Assembly (NCBI GenBank): GCA_964472545.1
Contig: CAYYNP010000099.1
Location: forward strand, 1-29,572
Length of the DNA: 29,572 bases
Source: CAYYNP01 sp964472545
GTDB lineage: Bacteria > Planctomycetota > Planctomycetia > Pirellulales > Thermoguttaceae
Reading direction: 5' to 3'
The notes below the pieces were generated by a model, which did not search any database, was not told the origin of the DNA, and saw only the letters and a list, made by a program, of their open reading frames with translations. The position numbers and the translations under genes were made by a program. Below, piece by piece: positions 17,501 through 25,400 of the stretch (positions are counted from its first letter, which is position 1; every line of letters begins with the position of its first letter).

Positions 17501-18595
17501 GTCTGCGGCGCGGGCCGTGTGGCCCGTCAGAGCGAGCGGCGCCGGGCGATGCGTAAGCTCTACACGGGCATCGACGACGACCCGGAGGTCGCGTTGGCCG
17601 CGGCCGATCTCGGGCCAGCCGTGGCGACTGCGTTGCCGTCGGAGAGACCTTCCGCCGACGTGCCCGACTGCCCCGGCTGGCCGTTCGACGCGGCCGAAGC
17701 GCTGCGGCGTCAGTCGGACGGCTCCGGCGAGCGGCCGACGTTGCGCATCGATCTGGGCGACGGTGTGGTGCTCGAGATGGTCCGCATTCCCGCCGGCGAG
17801 TTCGTCATGGGCGATGCCGAGGGCTATGACGACGAAGGCCCGGCGACGCGGGTGACGATCGAGCGGCCGTTCTGGCTCGGGCGTTTCGAGATCTCCAACC
17901 GGCAGTATGCCCAATTCGATCCCGCGCACGACAGCCGGCTGGAACACGGCGATTTTCTTCAGTTCAGCACCCGCGAGCGGGGTTATCCGCTGGGCGGCCC
18001 CGCGCAACCGGTCGTCCGTGTTTCGCAACGGCGGGCGATCGAGTTCTGCCGCTGGCTTTCGGCGCAGACGGGTCGCCGTTTCGATCTGCCCAGCGAAGCC
18101 CAATGGGAATACGCCTGCCGCGCCGGCACCGCGACGCCGCTCTCGTACGGCACGCTGGACGACGACTTCTCGCCGTATGCCAACGTCTCCGACGCCGTAC
18201 ACCAGTCGGTCGACACGTTCGGTTGGGGACTGCCCTCGGGCGCCATCCCGCCGTGGCGGCCGGCCGATACGCGTTTCAGCGACAAGTTCCGTGTCTCGGC
18301 ACCCGTGGGCAGCTATACGGCCAACGCTTGGGGACTGCACGACATGCACGGCAACGTGGGCGAATGGACCCGATCGACGTATCGCCCGTATCCGTACAGC
18401 TCTGCGACAAACCAACTAACAAGTGGGACCGCCGGGCGGAAGGTCGTTCGCGGCGGCTCGTGGTACGACCGTCCGAAGCGCTGCCGCAGTGCGTCTCGGC
18501 TGGCCTACCACGCCGATCAGGTCGTTTTCGACGTGGGGTTCCGCGTGATCTGCCAGGCGGCGGACAGGCCGGATATCGTCAACTCCGACAGATAG
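14555..18595 (+). CDS. exported four-part fusion: ThuA-like, hydrazine-synthase-alpha-like propeller and diheme region, SUMF1 domain
   Basis: 1346 residues; the signal sequence ends near AAAWAS. Residues about 25-260 resemble a ThuA/type-1 glutamine-amidotransferase-like fold (VLWYHHGESVG, GRGLYLSGAALAMVNALG, KHPVF). A helical, coiled-coil-prone stretch follows (about 300-390). Residues about 400-760 are a TolB-like six-bladed propeller (DVDLDFGADKLLFSTAG, HEVDADGSNRREMT, YLPDGRIIFTST), as in HzsA-related proteins. Two c-type heme sites, CVGCH at C821-H825 and C871-H875, follow. Residues about 1070-1340 are a SUMF1/FGE-type domain (MVRIPAGEFVMGD, LPSEAQWEYACRAGT, GLHDMHGNVGEWT, VVRGGSW). Of the two FGE active-site cysteines only the second is present (C1310); the first position is D1305. 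GGGAG before the ATG sets the start. HzsA similarity does not imply anammox, as no hzsB/hzsC is here. Role unknown; an extracytoplasmic redox or binding role is inferred. Confidence 0.85.
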   Translation: MRRAGKFVCTICLSFVAAAWASRLPADDLKIGLLVPQVPGTTMSDRTKAALDVARRAGTAMVLYAADSGEFVTADGAAADLGQFDVLWYHHGESVGQTRLLGHKQSVAAIRGAVSGGRGLYLSGAALAMVNALGIERANPRIGNPGVDQNTASLTPAQPKHPVFRGLQAAGNRIPLNDGGYPAFADFHGSGGPAGGMLLAHAAPNSRENPLVEYALGKGRVIAIGWRLPHYANAANVHRENLQRLTTNILTYLADERQWQAVVVRPASQLPATVYAPGVPERSFTSLKLAIEDLTATYPDRYARGRQFLARLDQLQQQHDRLLDNSASRQDESETAAALDALAERFERLKAEALLANPLLDFEQLMLIDRHAGNRVLPTNYQSNSSLPRTGHDNRIAVLSPVTPDGELTTLYQPEGGRFVGDVDLDFGADKLLFSTAGTNGRWQIHEVDADGSNRREMTLIEQPDVDNYDACYLPDGRIIFTSTAPFVGVPCVRGGSHVTNLYIRELDGSIRQLTVDQEHNWCPTVLNNGRVLYLRWEYTDVPHAFYRILFHMNPDGTEQMEYYGSNSYWPNAMFYARPIPDHPTKVVAVVGGHHAPGRSGELVIFDPARGRHEAEGAIQRIPGRGKEVEAVLVDGLAAGSWPKFLHPYPLSEKYFLASCRLNNHGLWGIYLVDAFDNFLLLHEAPGRAMMEPIPLRATPKPPAVPDKVNPARRDAVVAMADVYSGPGLAGVPRGTIKRMRLFSYHFSYHGMGGQTDRVGLDGPWDVKQIIGTVPVEPDGSAHFRVPAYTPISVQPLDGEGKAVQLMRSWFTAMPGEVLSCVGCHDKQNTAPPVRLSEAMIRPPSRITPWYGPARGFGFQREVQPVLDKYCVGCHDGKTSLAGEALVDLTDRPHVNMRAGSAGYNNAAHFSPSYFELRKFVRSPTIESDLQMLPPWEFHADSTKLVQMLRKGHHGVKLDAEAHDRLITWIDLHTPAHGNWTDVCGAGRVARQSERRRAMRKLYTGIDDDPEVALAAADLGPAVATALPSERPSADVPDCPGWPFDAAEALRRQSDGSGERPTLRIDLGDGVVLEMVRIPAGEFVMGDAEGYDDEGPATRVTIERPFWLGRFEISNRQYAQFDPAHDSRLEHGDFLQFSTRERGYPLGGPAQPVVRVSQRRAIEFCRWLSAQTGRRFDLPSEAQWEYACRAGTATPLSYGTLDDDFSPYANVSDAVHQSVDTFGWGLPSGAIPPWRPADTRFSDKFRVSAPVGSYTANAWGLHDMHGNVGEWTRSTYRPYPYSSATNQLTSGTAGRKVVRGGSWYDRPKRCRSASRLAYHADQVVFDVGFRVICQAADRPDIVNSDR

Positions 18596-18644
18596 CGGAG
18601 AAACGCCCCTCCGGCGAGTTGTTTTCCGATTTCCCGACCTCCAC

Positions 18645-18673
18645 TTGCCTTCGTAGGTGGAATGGTCTAGAAT
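18645..18673 (+). promoter_or_regulatory. promoter of the blaI-blaR1-like pair
   Basis: TTGCCT (18645-18650), a 17-base spacer, and TAGAAT (18668-18673), matching 4/6 and 5/6 to consensus. The expected start site (about 18680) falls inside the palindrome that follows, an arrangement typical of an autorepressed promoter. Confidence 0.55.
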
Positions 18674-18676
18674 CCA

Positions 18677-18691
18677 TAGACGTAATGTCTA
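18677..18691. promoter_or_regulatory. likely BlaI-type operator (TAGAC-N5-GTCTA)
   Basis: A perfect 5-bp inverted repeat TAGAC/GTCTA around GTAAT lies just downstream of the -10 box and 25 bases before the repressor start codon. BlaI/MecI dimers bind short palindromes overlapping their own promoters, so autoregulation is the natural reading. Binding itself is inferred from position. Confidence 0.55.
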
Positions 18692-18715
18692 CGGCCTTTA
18701 AGAAGAGCGCACGCC

Positions 18716-19096
18716 ATGCCGCCGAAACAACAGCACGTTACCGACGCGGAACTGCGGGTCTTGAAGCTCCTCTGGGGTGAAGGTCGGCTGACCGCCCGAT
18801 CGATTCGCGAGCGGCTCTATCCACGGGGCGCGGAATCGGAGCAGGCGACCGTTCAGAAGCTGCTCAAACGCCTGGAACTCAAAGGGATGGTCGTCCGCGA
18901 CCGCAGCGCGTACGCCCACGTGTTTGCGGCGGCCGTTTCGGAGACCGACGTTGTGGGGCGCGAGATCGAGTCGCTGGCTGAGAAGTTGACCGACGGCTCG
19001 ATGGCCCCGCTGTTGATGCACGCCGTACGCAGCGCCGAGTTGACGGAGATTCAGCGCCGGGAACTGCGGGCCCTATTGAATGAACCCGTTGAATGA
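18716..19096 (+). CDS. BlaI/MecI-family transcriptional repressor
   Basis: 126-residue winged-helix repressor of the Penicillinase_R family. Seen: VTDAELRVLKLLWGEGRLTARSIRERL (first helices of the wHTH), SEQATVQKLLKRLELKGMV (recognition-helix area, like TTVKTLLNRLVKKG in BlaI), the wing VRDRSAYAHVFAAAV, and a C-terminal dimerisation helix pair. In the classical system the repressor blocks its operon until the membrane protease BlaR1/MecR1 triggers its cleavage. Here the protease gene follows 36 bases downstream. A promoter and overlapping palindrome precede the gene. The nearby regulated targets could include the downstream surface-protein operon, but no second copy of the operator was found by eye there. 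Confidence 0.92.
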   Translation: MPPKQQHVTDAELRVLKLLWGEGRLTARSIRERLYPRGAESEQATVQKLLKRLELKGMVVRDRSAYAHVFAAAVSETDVVGREIESLAEKLTDGSMAPLLMHAVRSAELTEIQRRELRALLNEPVE

Positions 19097-19132
19097 ACTG
19101 CCGTCGCGGCTGCCTTTGCGGAGGACCGTTCG

Positions 19133-22105
19133 ATGCCGACCCTCACCGAAACGCTGTTGACGAACGCTGCCGTCGCTGCGCTGTTGGCCGCCGTGGTATT
19201 CGGCGTGACGCGCGTCGTGCGAAAGCCGGCGGTCGTCCATGCGCTGTGGCTGTTGGTGCTGCTGAAGCTCGTTACGCCGCCTGTGGTTTCGATCCCGATT
19301 CCCGTCGCCGGCAACGTCTTTGTGGCCACCGACGAAGAGCCCGAGCCGGCGGACATCCGGGCAGGGAGCGCCGCGGCCGAGTTGGTCGAACGCGTGGCGC
19401 CGGAGATAGCCCGTGCACCGGGAAATACGACCGTCCCAGCGATCCCCGTCCCCGATTTGCGCTCCGAATCCGATCCCCAGACACCGGCCAATGCTACACC
19501 GGCCAACGCTATGGCGGCGGAGGCCCCAATCGCACGGCCGGCCGTCGCGTCCGTCGAACGCTCGCTCACGGCAGGCGCACCCGCCGCCGACCGATCGGCG
19601 AGGCCTTTCTCAACGGCGGCGTGGCTAGTTCCGTCGCTGCTATCGGTCTGGGCACTCGGTTCGATCTTGCTGGCGGTAACGACGTTCTTCCGCGTTCGTC
19701 GCTTCCGCGGACATCTGGCGGCTGCAGAACCGGCGCCGCCGCACGTCCTGGCCGAGGTGCGACGGCTGGCCGGCCGGATCGGGCTGCGCCGCTGCCCGGA
19801 GGTTCGCCTGCTTGCGGGGCGCATCTCTCCGATGGCCGGGGCCTTGGGGCGTGGTACGCTGATCGTCTTGCCGCAGGGGCTGATTGCCGACATGCCGCGC
19901 GGCCAACTCTCCACGCTGCTGTTGCACGAACTGGCGCACCTGCGGCGCGGCGACCATTGGATTCGCCGGCTGGAGATGGCCGCCATGTTGGTTTACTGGT
20001 GGCATCCGGCCCTCTGGCTCGCCCGGCGCGAACTCCATCGGGCCGAGGAAGCCTGTTGCGACGCCTGGGTGGCGTGGCTCTTTCCCCAGAAGATCCGCGA
20101 CTACGGCGAGGCGCTCTTGGCCACGCTCGACTACCTGGCCGGCGGTCCTCGCGTGGTGCCGGCGGCGTCCGGGGGCTGGGCTCAGGCCGGGGCCATGCGG
20201 CGGCGGTTCGAGATGATCCTCAAGACGCAGCCCAACCGGCGGATGTCGTGGGCCGCGAAGCTGACCGTGTTGACGCTTGCCGCGGCGATTCTGCCTTGCA
20301 CGGCATCCATCACGGCGACCGAGGGAGAGACGGGGCCGACGGTTCCCGCAAACGAGACACTGCCGGCTGACGATCCCGATCCTTCGGCCGTCGAGGAGGC
20401 TTCGAGCGCTTCGAACGAGGCGGTAGCCAACGAAACGCGTGTCGACGGCGTGGTGATCGACGTTGACGGAGAGCCCATCGTCGACGCCCGCGTCGCTGCG
20501 CTCGGCTACACCGGCGACAAGGCGCATGCGTTGGAGCCGATCTATCTGCGTACGGATAAAGAAGGCCGTTTCCGCGCCAACGTGCCCGGCCGGCGATTTC
20601 GGCTGCTCGTCGGCGCGCCGAGCGAAGAGTACGACGACGCCGAACGAATCGGCGTTCGCGACGGCTATAGCTTCTCGGTTTCGTCCGACGTGGAAGACCG
20701 GTCGGCCGGCGGCGTCGTGCGTCCGATTGTAACGCTGCGACGGTCCTACGATCTGCGGTTCGATCTCCGCGACGCAGAATCAGATCGGCCCGTCCCAGAC
20801 GCCGCGATCCTCTACAAGGAAGACGAAGCCTATTGGGTCAGCGAATATCCGTATGAGACCGCCACGTGGTCGGCGTACCGCGTGTTGGAGCAAGGGCATC
20901 CGGTCTTTCGGGAGAAGATGCGTCCCACGATGCACTCGGCCCACGTGTTCGTCCTGGCCGACGGCTACCAGCCGAAGCGATTGAAGCTTCACGAGACGCT
21001 TCAGCGAGGCAAGACACTCGTTAAGCGCGTCGATCTGCAACCGCTTCCGCCGGTCGAGTTGACGATCGTCACGCCCGGCGGTTGGCCGGCGTCCGACGCG
21101 CGGTTCGAGACGGTCCAGCCGGGCAGGTATCGAAGTCTGGTCAACCGCGGAACGCCGGACGGTCTCGGTTCTCTCAATACGTATCACGGTAAGGCCGCGC
21201 CCGCCCTGGGGCGGCTGGTGGATATCGAACAGACGGCCGACCGACGGGGCGTCATCCGTGTGCCCTATCCGGCGTTCGGCCAGTGGGCGATTTACCGCAT
21301 CGTGCACCCGACCGGCTACGCCGAGTTGCGTGTAAAGGACCTGCCGGAGCCGGACGTGCGCGGCACGCCGATTCAGCAGACCGTCGAGCTCTTGCGTTAC
21401 ACCACGATTCGAGGCGAGTTCCTGCCCGAGGTGGCCGCGAACGAGCATCTGGAAATCTGCCGCCTGCAGCCGAATCGGATGACGGTTGCCGCCGCACACG
21501 AGCGTATCGAACTGGACGAACGTCGCCGTTTTGAATTCCCGCAGCGTCTGGCCGGATGGCACTCGATCATCCACCGCATCCAATATACCGACCCCGTGGG
21601 ACGACGCCTCGGCGAGGCGATCGGGTGCTACGGTCCGTATCGGGTCGGCCCCGGCGAGACGGCCGACTTGACGCTCGGCGGTCAGGGGCGGCCTGTCACC
21701 GGACGCGTGGTCGTGCCCGAGGGCGTCGAACCGCCCGGCGGTGCCGAGGCGGCCAAATGGCAGTTCCGGATCTACGTCGAGTCGAGCGAGTCTCCCGGCC
21801 GGCCAAGAGCTCCCGCCGGCCTGACCGACGAGAAGGCCCTCGAAACATGGTGGGACGCCTACTGGGAATCGGACGAAGGCCGCCGATACCGGCACTACAA
21901 GGGCCGCTACCGCATGACGATCAGCGACGACGAAGGCCGCTTCCGCCTGCCGATGCTGCCGCCCGGCAAGTACCTGCTGCGTGCCACGGCGCTTCCACAG
22001 AACCTCCGGCGGCGCACCCATCTACGTGTGGAATTCGAGGTCCCCGAGGGCAACCGCACCGACCCGCTGGACCTCGGCGATCTTGTCCTGCCGGTGGACG
22101 AATGA
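19133..22105 (+). CDS. M56 (BlaR1/MecR1-type) membrane metalloprotease with non-beta-lactam, carboxypeptidase-regulatory-like C-terminal half
   Basis: 990-residue signal-transducing protease. Two N-terminal membrane segments (residues about 8-30 and 33-55), a Pro/Ala-rich stretch, a third membrane segment near 165-185, then the M56 domain with zinc motif HELAH (H265, E266, H269) and a likely third ligand E306 in EEACCD. A further hydrophobic segment lies near 371-391. Residues about 430 to 990 are beta-rich extracytoplasmic repeats of carboxypeptidase-regulatory-like type (VDGVVIDVDGEPIVDARV..., TDKEGRFRANVPG; near the end ISDDEGRFRLPMLPPGKYLLRA). The penicillin-binding sensor of BlaR1 (SxxK serine domain) is absent, so the signal is unlikely to be a beta-lactam. 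GGAGG before ATG supports the start. It probably forms one transcript with the repressor. Confidence 0.9.
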   Translation: MPTLTETLLTNAAVAALLAAVVFGVTRVVRKPAVVHALWLLVLLKLVTPPVVSIPIPVAGNVFVATDEEPEPADIRAGSAAAELVERVAPEIARAPGNTTVPAIPVPDLRSESDPQTPANATPANAMAAEAPIARPAVASVERSLTAGAPAADRSARPFSTAAWLVPSLLSVWALGSILLAVTTFFRVRRFRGHLAAAEPAPPHVLAEVRRLAGRIGLRRCPEVRLLAGRISPMAGALGRGTLIVLPQGLIADMPRGQLSTLLLHELAHLRRGDHWIRRLEMAAMLVYWWHPALWLARRELHRAEEACCDAWVAWLFPQKIRDYGEALLATLDYLAGGPRVVPAASGGWAQAGAMRRRFEMILKTQPNRRMSWAAKLTVLTLAAAILPCTASITATEGETGPTVPANETLPADDPDPSAVEEASSASNEAVANETRVDGVVIDVDGEPIVDARVAALGYTGDKAHALEPIYLRTDKEGRFRANVPGRRFRLLVGAPSEEYDDAERIGVRDGYSFSVSSDVEDRSAGGVVRPIVTLRRSYDLRFDLRDAESDRPVPDAAILYKEDEAYWVSEYPYETATWSAYRVLEQGHPVFREKMRPTMHSAHVFVLADGYQPKRLKLHETLQRGKTLVKRVDLQPLPPVELTIVTPGGWPASDARFETVQPGRYRSLVNRGTPDGLGSLNTYHGKAAPALGRLVDIEQTADRRGVIRVPYPAFGQWAIYRIVHPTGYAELRVKDLPEPDVRGTPIQQTVELLRYTTIRGEFLPEVAANEHLEICRLQPNRMTVAAAHERIELDERRRFEFPQRLAGWHSIIHRIQYTDPVGRRLGEAIGCYGPYRVGPGETADLTLGGQGRPVTGRVVVPEGVEPPGGAEAAKWQFRIYVESSESPGRPRAPAGLTDEKALETWWDAYWESDEGRRYRHYKGRYRMTISDDEGRFRLPMLPPGKYLLRATALPQNLRRRTHLRVEFEVPEGNRTDPLDLGDLVLPVDE

Positions 22106-22452
22106 CCTGGGTCGCGTGGGAAAGCGGGCTGGCTGCGAGGTGCCGGAAGCTTGCGTCAAGAGGCTACCGGCACTTCCGGTTGATCGCGCGTAACACGCAT
22201 GGGGGGCAGGTTGCTTCTCCGCTTGTTTTCTGGTATTGTAAGTTTTGAGCTATTGGCCGCGCTGCGCGGAGCAAGATCCGCAAGTCTATTGAGGTAGCGT
22301 TCCGTTCTCTGACGAGCGTTCCGGCGTCGGTCTGAGGGTACTTCGTTGCACTTTGCGTGCGATCCTCCGCGACCCGTGCGCCGGTTTTCCCGGGCAGCGT
22401 CAGACGAGCGGCACCTAAGCACTCTTCTTCCCGCTTATCGGAGGGACTTTCG
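22106..22452. other. 347-base intergenic region before the giant surface-protein gene
   Basis: It contains two mutually exclusive 7-bp stems just after the protease stop: GTGCCGG (22140-22146) with CCGGCAC (22167-22173), and CCGGAAG (22143-22149) with CTTCCGG (22173-22179). Neither is followed by a T-tract. A weak promoter-like pair, TTGCTT (22211-22216) and TATTGT (22234-22239) with 17 bases between, would give a leader of about 200 bases. I see no known riboswitch and no copy of the TAGAC-N5-GTCTA operator. Confidence 0.35.
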
Positions 22453-25400
22453 ATGAAACGAATCGTCGTGTTGTGGCTGGTGATCGCAGTGGTGGCGTCG
22501 ATCGGCCGTTCGGTTCAGGCGGTTTGGCTGGAGCAAGACATTGGGCGAGCGGGGAACCCGGCGTTTACTCAGATCCTCGAGCACGATCCGGCCTCGGGCA
22601 CCTTCACCGTCTACGGCGGCGGCGACGACATCTACGGAAACGAAGACGAATTCCACTTCGTCTACGAAGACGTCCCGCTGATCGGCGACGCCGTGATCCA
22701 GGCTCGCGTGACCGCGCTGGACGTGACCAACACCTGGTCGAAGGCCGGCGTGATGATCCGCAACGCGTTGACCGACGTCAGCCCGAACGCGGCCGCGGTG
22801 ATCTCCGGCGATCCGCGGATGTCCTTCCAGTATCGGGCCCTCTCGGGTCTGGGTACGACGCACATCACCACCACCGGACCGCCGGTGGGTGAAAAGCCGT
22901 ATTGGGTCCGCCTGACCCGATTCGGCGACACCCTGACCGGATACCGCTCGCCGGACGGCGAAAACTGGACCTTGCAGGGCAGCGTCGACATCGAGATGAT
23001 TGCCCCCTATATCGGCATGGCCGTCACCTCGCACGACAACACCCAGCTTGCCGCGGCAATGTTCGATAACGTGTCGACGGCGCGGGCGGCGACGCAGCAC
23101 ACCTGGACGGGCGGTTCGGGAAGCTGGAACACCAACTCGAAATGGAATCCGGCCGGCGTGCCCGACGAAATGAGCAAGGTGACCGTCAACGCCGGCACGG
23201 TGAACGTCACCGACTACGAGGCCGCGTTTGCCCTGGAGATGAATGGTGGAACCGTCGTTCTCGCCGCGGGCAAGAGCCTCGATATCGCCGGCAGACTCCA
23301 TGCCGACGACGGCACGATCTCGATGGGGGCCGATTCGGAACTCTCCTTCGAGTATGGCGGCGGCACGCTCGGCACGCTGACCTTCACCGACACCGCGGCC
23401 GTGTTGCCCAGCGGGTTGCTCGAAGTGCAGAATCTGCGCACCAACGGCAGCGGTGCCCAACTCGTGGTCGAGGGCGGCGGAACGTTGCGAGTCGATTCCC
23501 TCACCGTGCGGCCGGATACCGAGCTCCACGTCGACGGCGGCGTGCTGTCGGTCGGTGGGGCGATTCCGCTGGGCGGCTCGACCAAGTCGGTAATGCTCGG
23601 CGGCGGGACGATCCAGATCCGAGGATCCAAGGATCCGACACCGGCTCCGGGGCTGCCGACGATACCCGGTCTGCGACTCCACCTCGACGCCGGCGCCATC
23701 GCGGGAGTCAACGACGGCGAAACGATCGACCAGTGGGACGACCTCTCCGGAAACAACAACCATGCGACGCTCAGCCGCGGAACGCCCGTCTATCGCACCG
23801 ACGCTAACGGTGACGGCTACGCGGCCGTAGAGTTCTCGGCCGGCGCCGGTATGTTTACGCCGTTGAGCATCAGCACGCACGACTATTCGGTCTTCATCGT
23901 CTTCGACTCGAACCAAGACAGCGGCGTTGCACGCAGGGCAATCAATGGGAACGCCAATTTCCTGATCGGACCGTATGGGGGACCGATCGGTTTCCACATG
24001 GGTGGCTGGGCCTACCGAGATTCCGCCTATATGCCGATCGATCAATTGACCGTCGCGGAAGTCAGCAACAGCACCGCGGGCTGGTCGTTTTACGTCGACG
24101 GTCTAGAGCGGGCGGCGGGAGGAGGGTCTCGAGGAGGCCCCGGCCGATTGAGTTTCGGGGAGGAGAACGCCTGGAGTGAGCCCCTGTTGGGAGATATTGC
24201 CGAGGTCCTCGTTTACAACTCGGCGCTCAGCGAGGCCGACCGCAGCGACGTGCGCTACCACCTCCAGCAGAAGTACGGCACCGGCCCGCTGGGTTCGCTG
24301 GATTTGCCTAACACCCATTTCGTGGTGACAGAGGATTCCGGCATCGACGCGGTTACCGACGGAGACGCCGCGTTCGGCACGCTGACGTTGAAGCACGGCA
24401 TCATTACGACCTCGGGAGTGCCGATGAGCTTTGCCGCCACGGTGCTCGCGCCGGATGCGACGGCGATCGGCGTCGACCCCCGCACCGAGACCGATTTCGG
24501 CATCATCGACGGCAGCGGTCCGGCCGGTCCGTTCGTCTTCTCCAAGGGCGGCCCCTTGAACCTAAACGTCGAGGCGGGCTACCTGACCAACATGCAGAAC
24601 GCCACCATCGACGCCCATGAGGGCACGCTGACGATGGTCGGCAAAGAGGCCTGGGCCGGCTCGACCGAGGGGCAACTCTCCGGCGGCACGCTGAACATCT
24701 CCGGTGCGATCATCGGCGTGGGCGACGGCCCGGCCAATCCCCAGGCCTATTACTCGTTCGACGACCAGGGCAACCCCGGCGAGGACTCCGGTCCGATCGG
24801 CTATCCCGGCTCGCTCCGCAACGGCGCGGCGTGGACCTTCGACGGCGTGCGTGGCGGCGGGCTGCGGCTCGACGGCGTCAACGACTGGGTCCGGGCCGAC
24901 ATCGACGTCTCGGAGACCGCTTACGCTTCGGCCATGTGGTTTCGGGCCGACGCCGACAACGGCGGCCTGTTCAGCGCCCACACGACCGATCTCAGCGGCG
25001 ACTGCGACCGCCACCTCTTCCTGACCGGCGGCAACATGTCAACGCGGACCTGGAACAACGAAGTCGTCACGTCGGCCGACCTGGACCTGGCCGACGGCGA
25101 GTGGCACCACGTGGCACACACCTACGGCGGCGACCAGGGCGGGCAGAAGCTCTACATCGACGGCGTGCTGGTGGCCCAAGGCAATAAGGCCAATTCCGAC
25201 TACCATTGGCAAACCAGCATCCATATCGGCTTCTCCAACGACGCGGCGAACGACTTCTTCAGCGGCACGGTCGACGAGGTCTACATCTACGACCGGGCGC
25301 TCAGCGCCGCGGATATCGACGCCATCATCGCCACCCGCGCAACGCCCAACATGACCGGCCACAGCCTCACCGCCGTGGCCGACTCGACGTTGAGGGCGTC

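Noticed and set aside
16640..18415. 591-codon minus-strand frame opposite the heme/SUMF1 region
   Set aside because: The heme motifs and SUMF1 signatures are on the plus strand, and the antisense product is His/Arg-rich without domains.
14555..18595. Hydrazine synthase, hence an anammox organism
   Set aside because: Only alpha-subunit-like parts occur, fused to unrelated domains. There is no HzsB/HzsC or other anammox gene, and the neighbours are saccharide enzymes.
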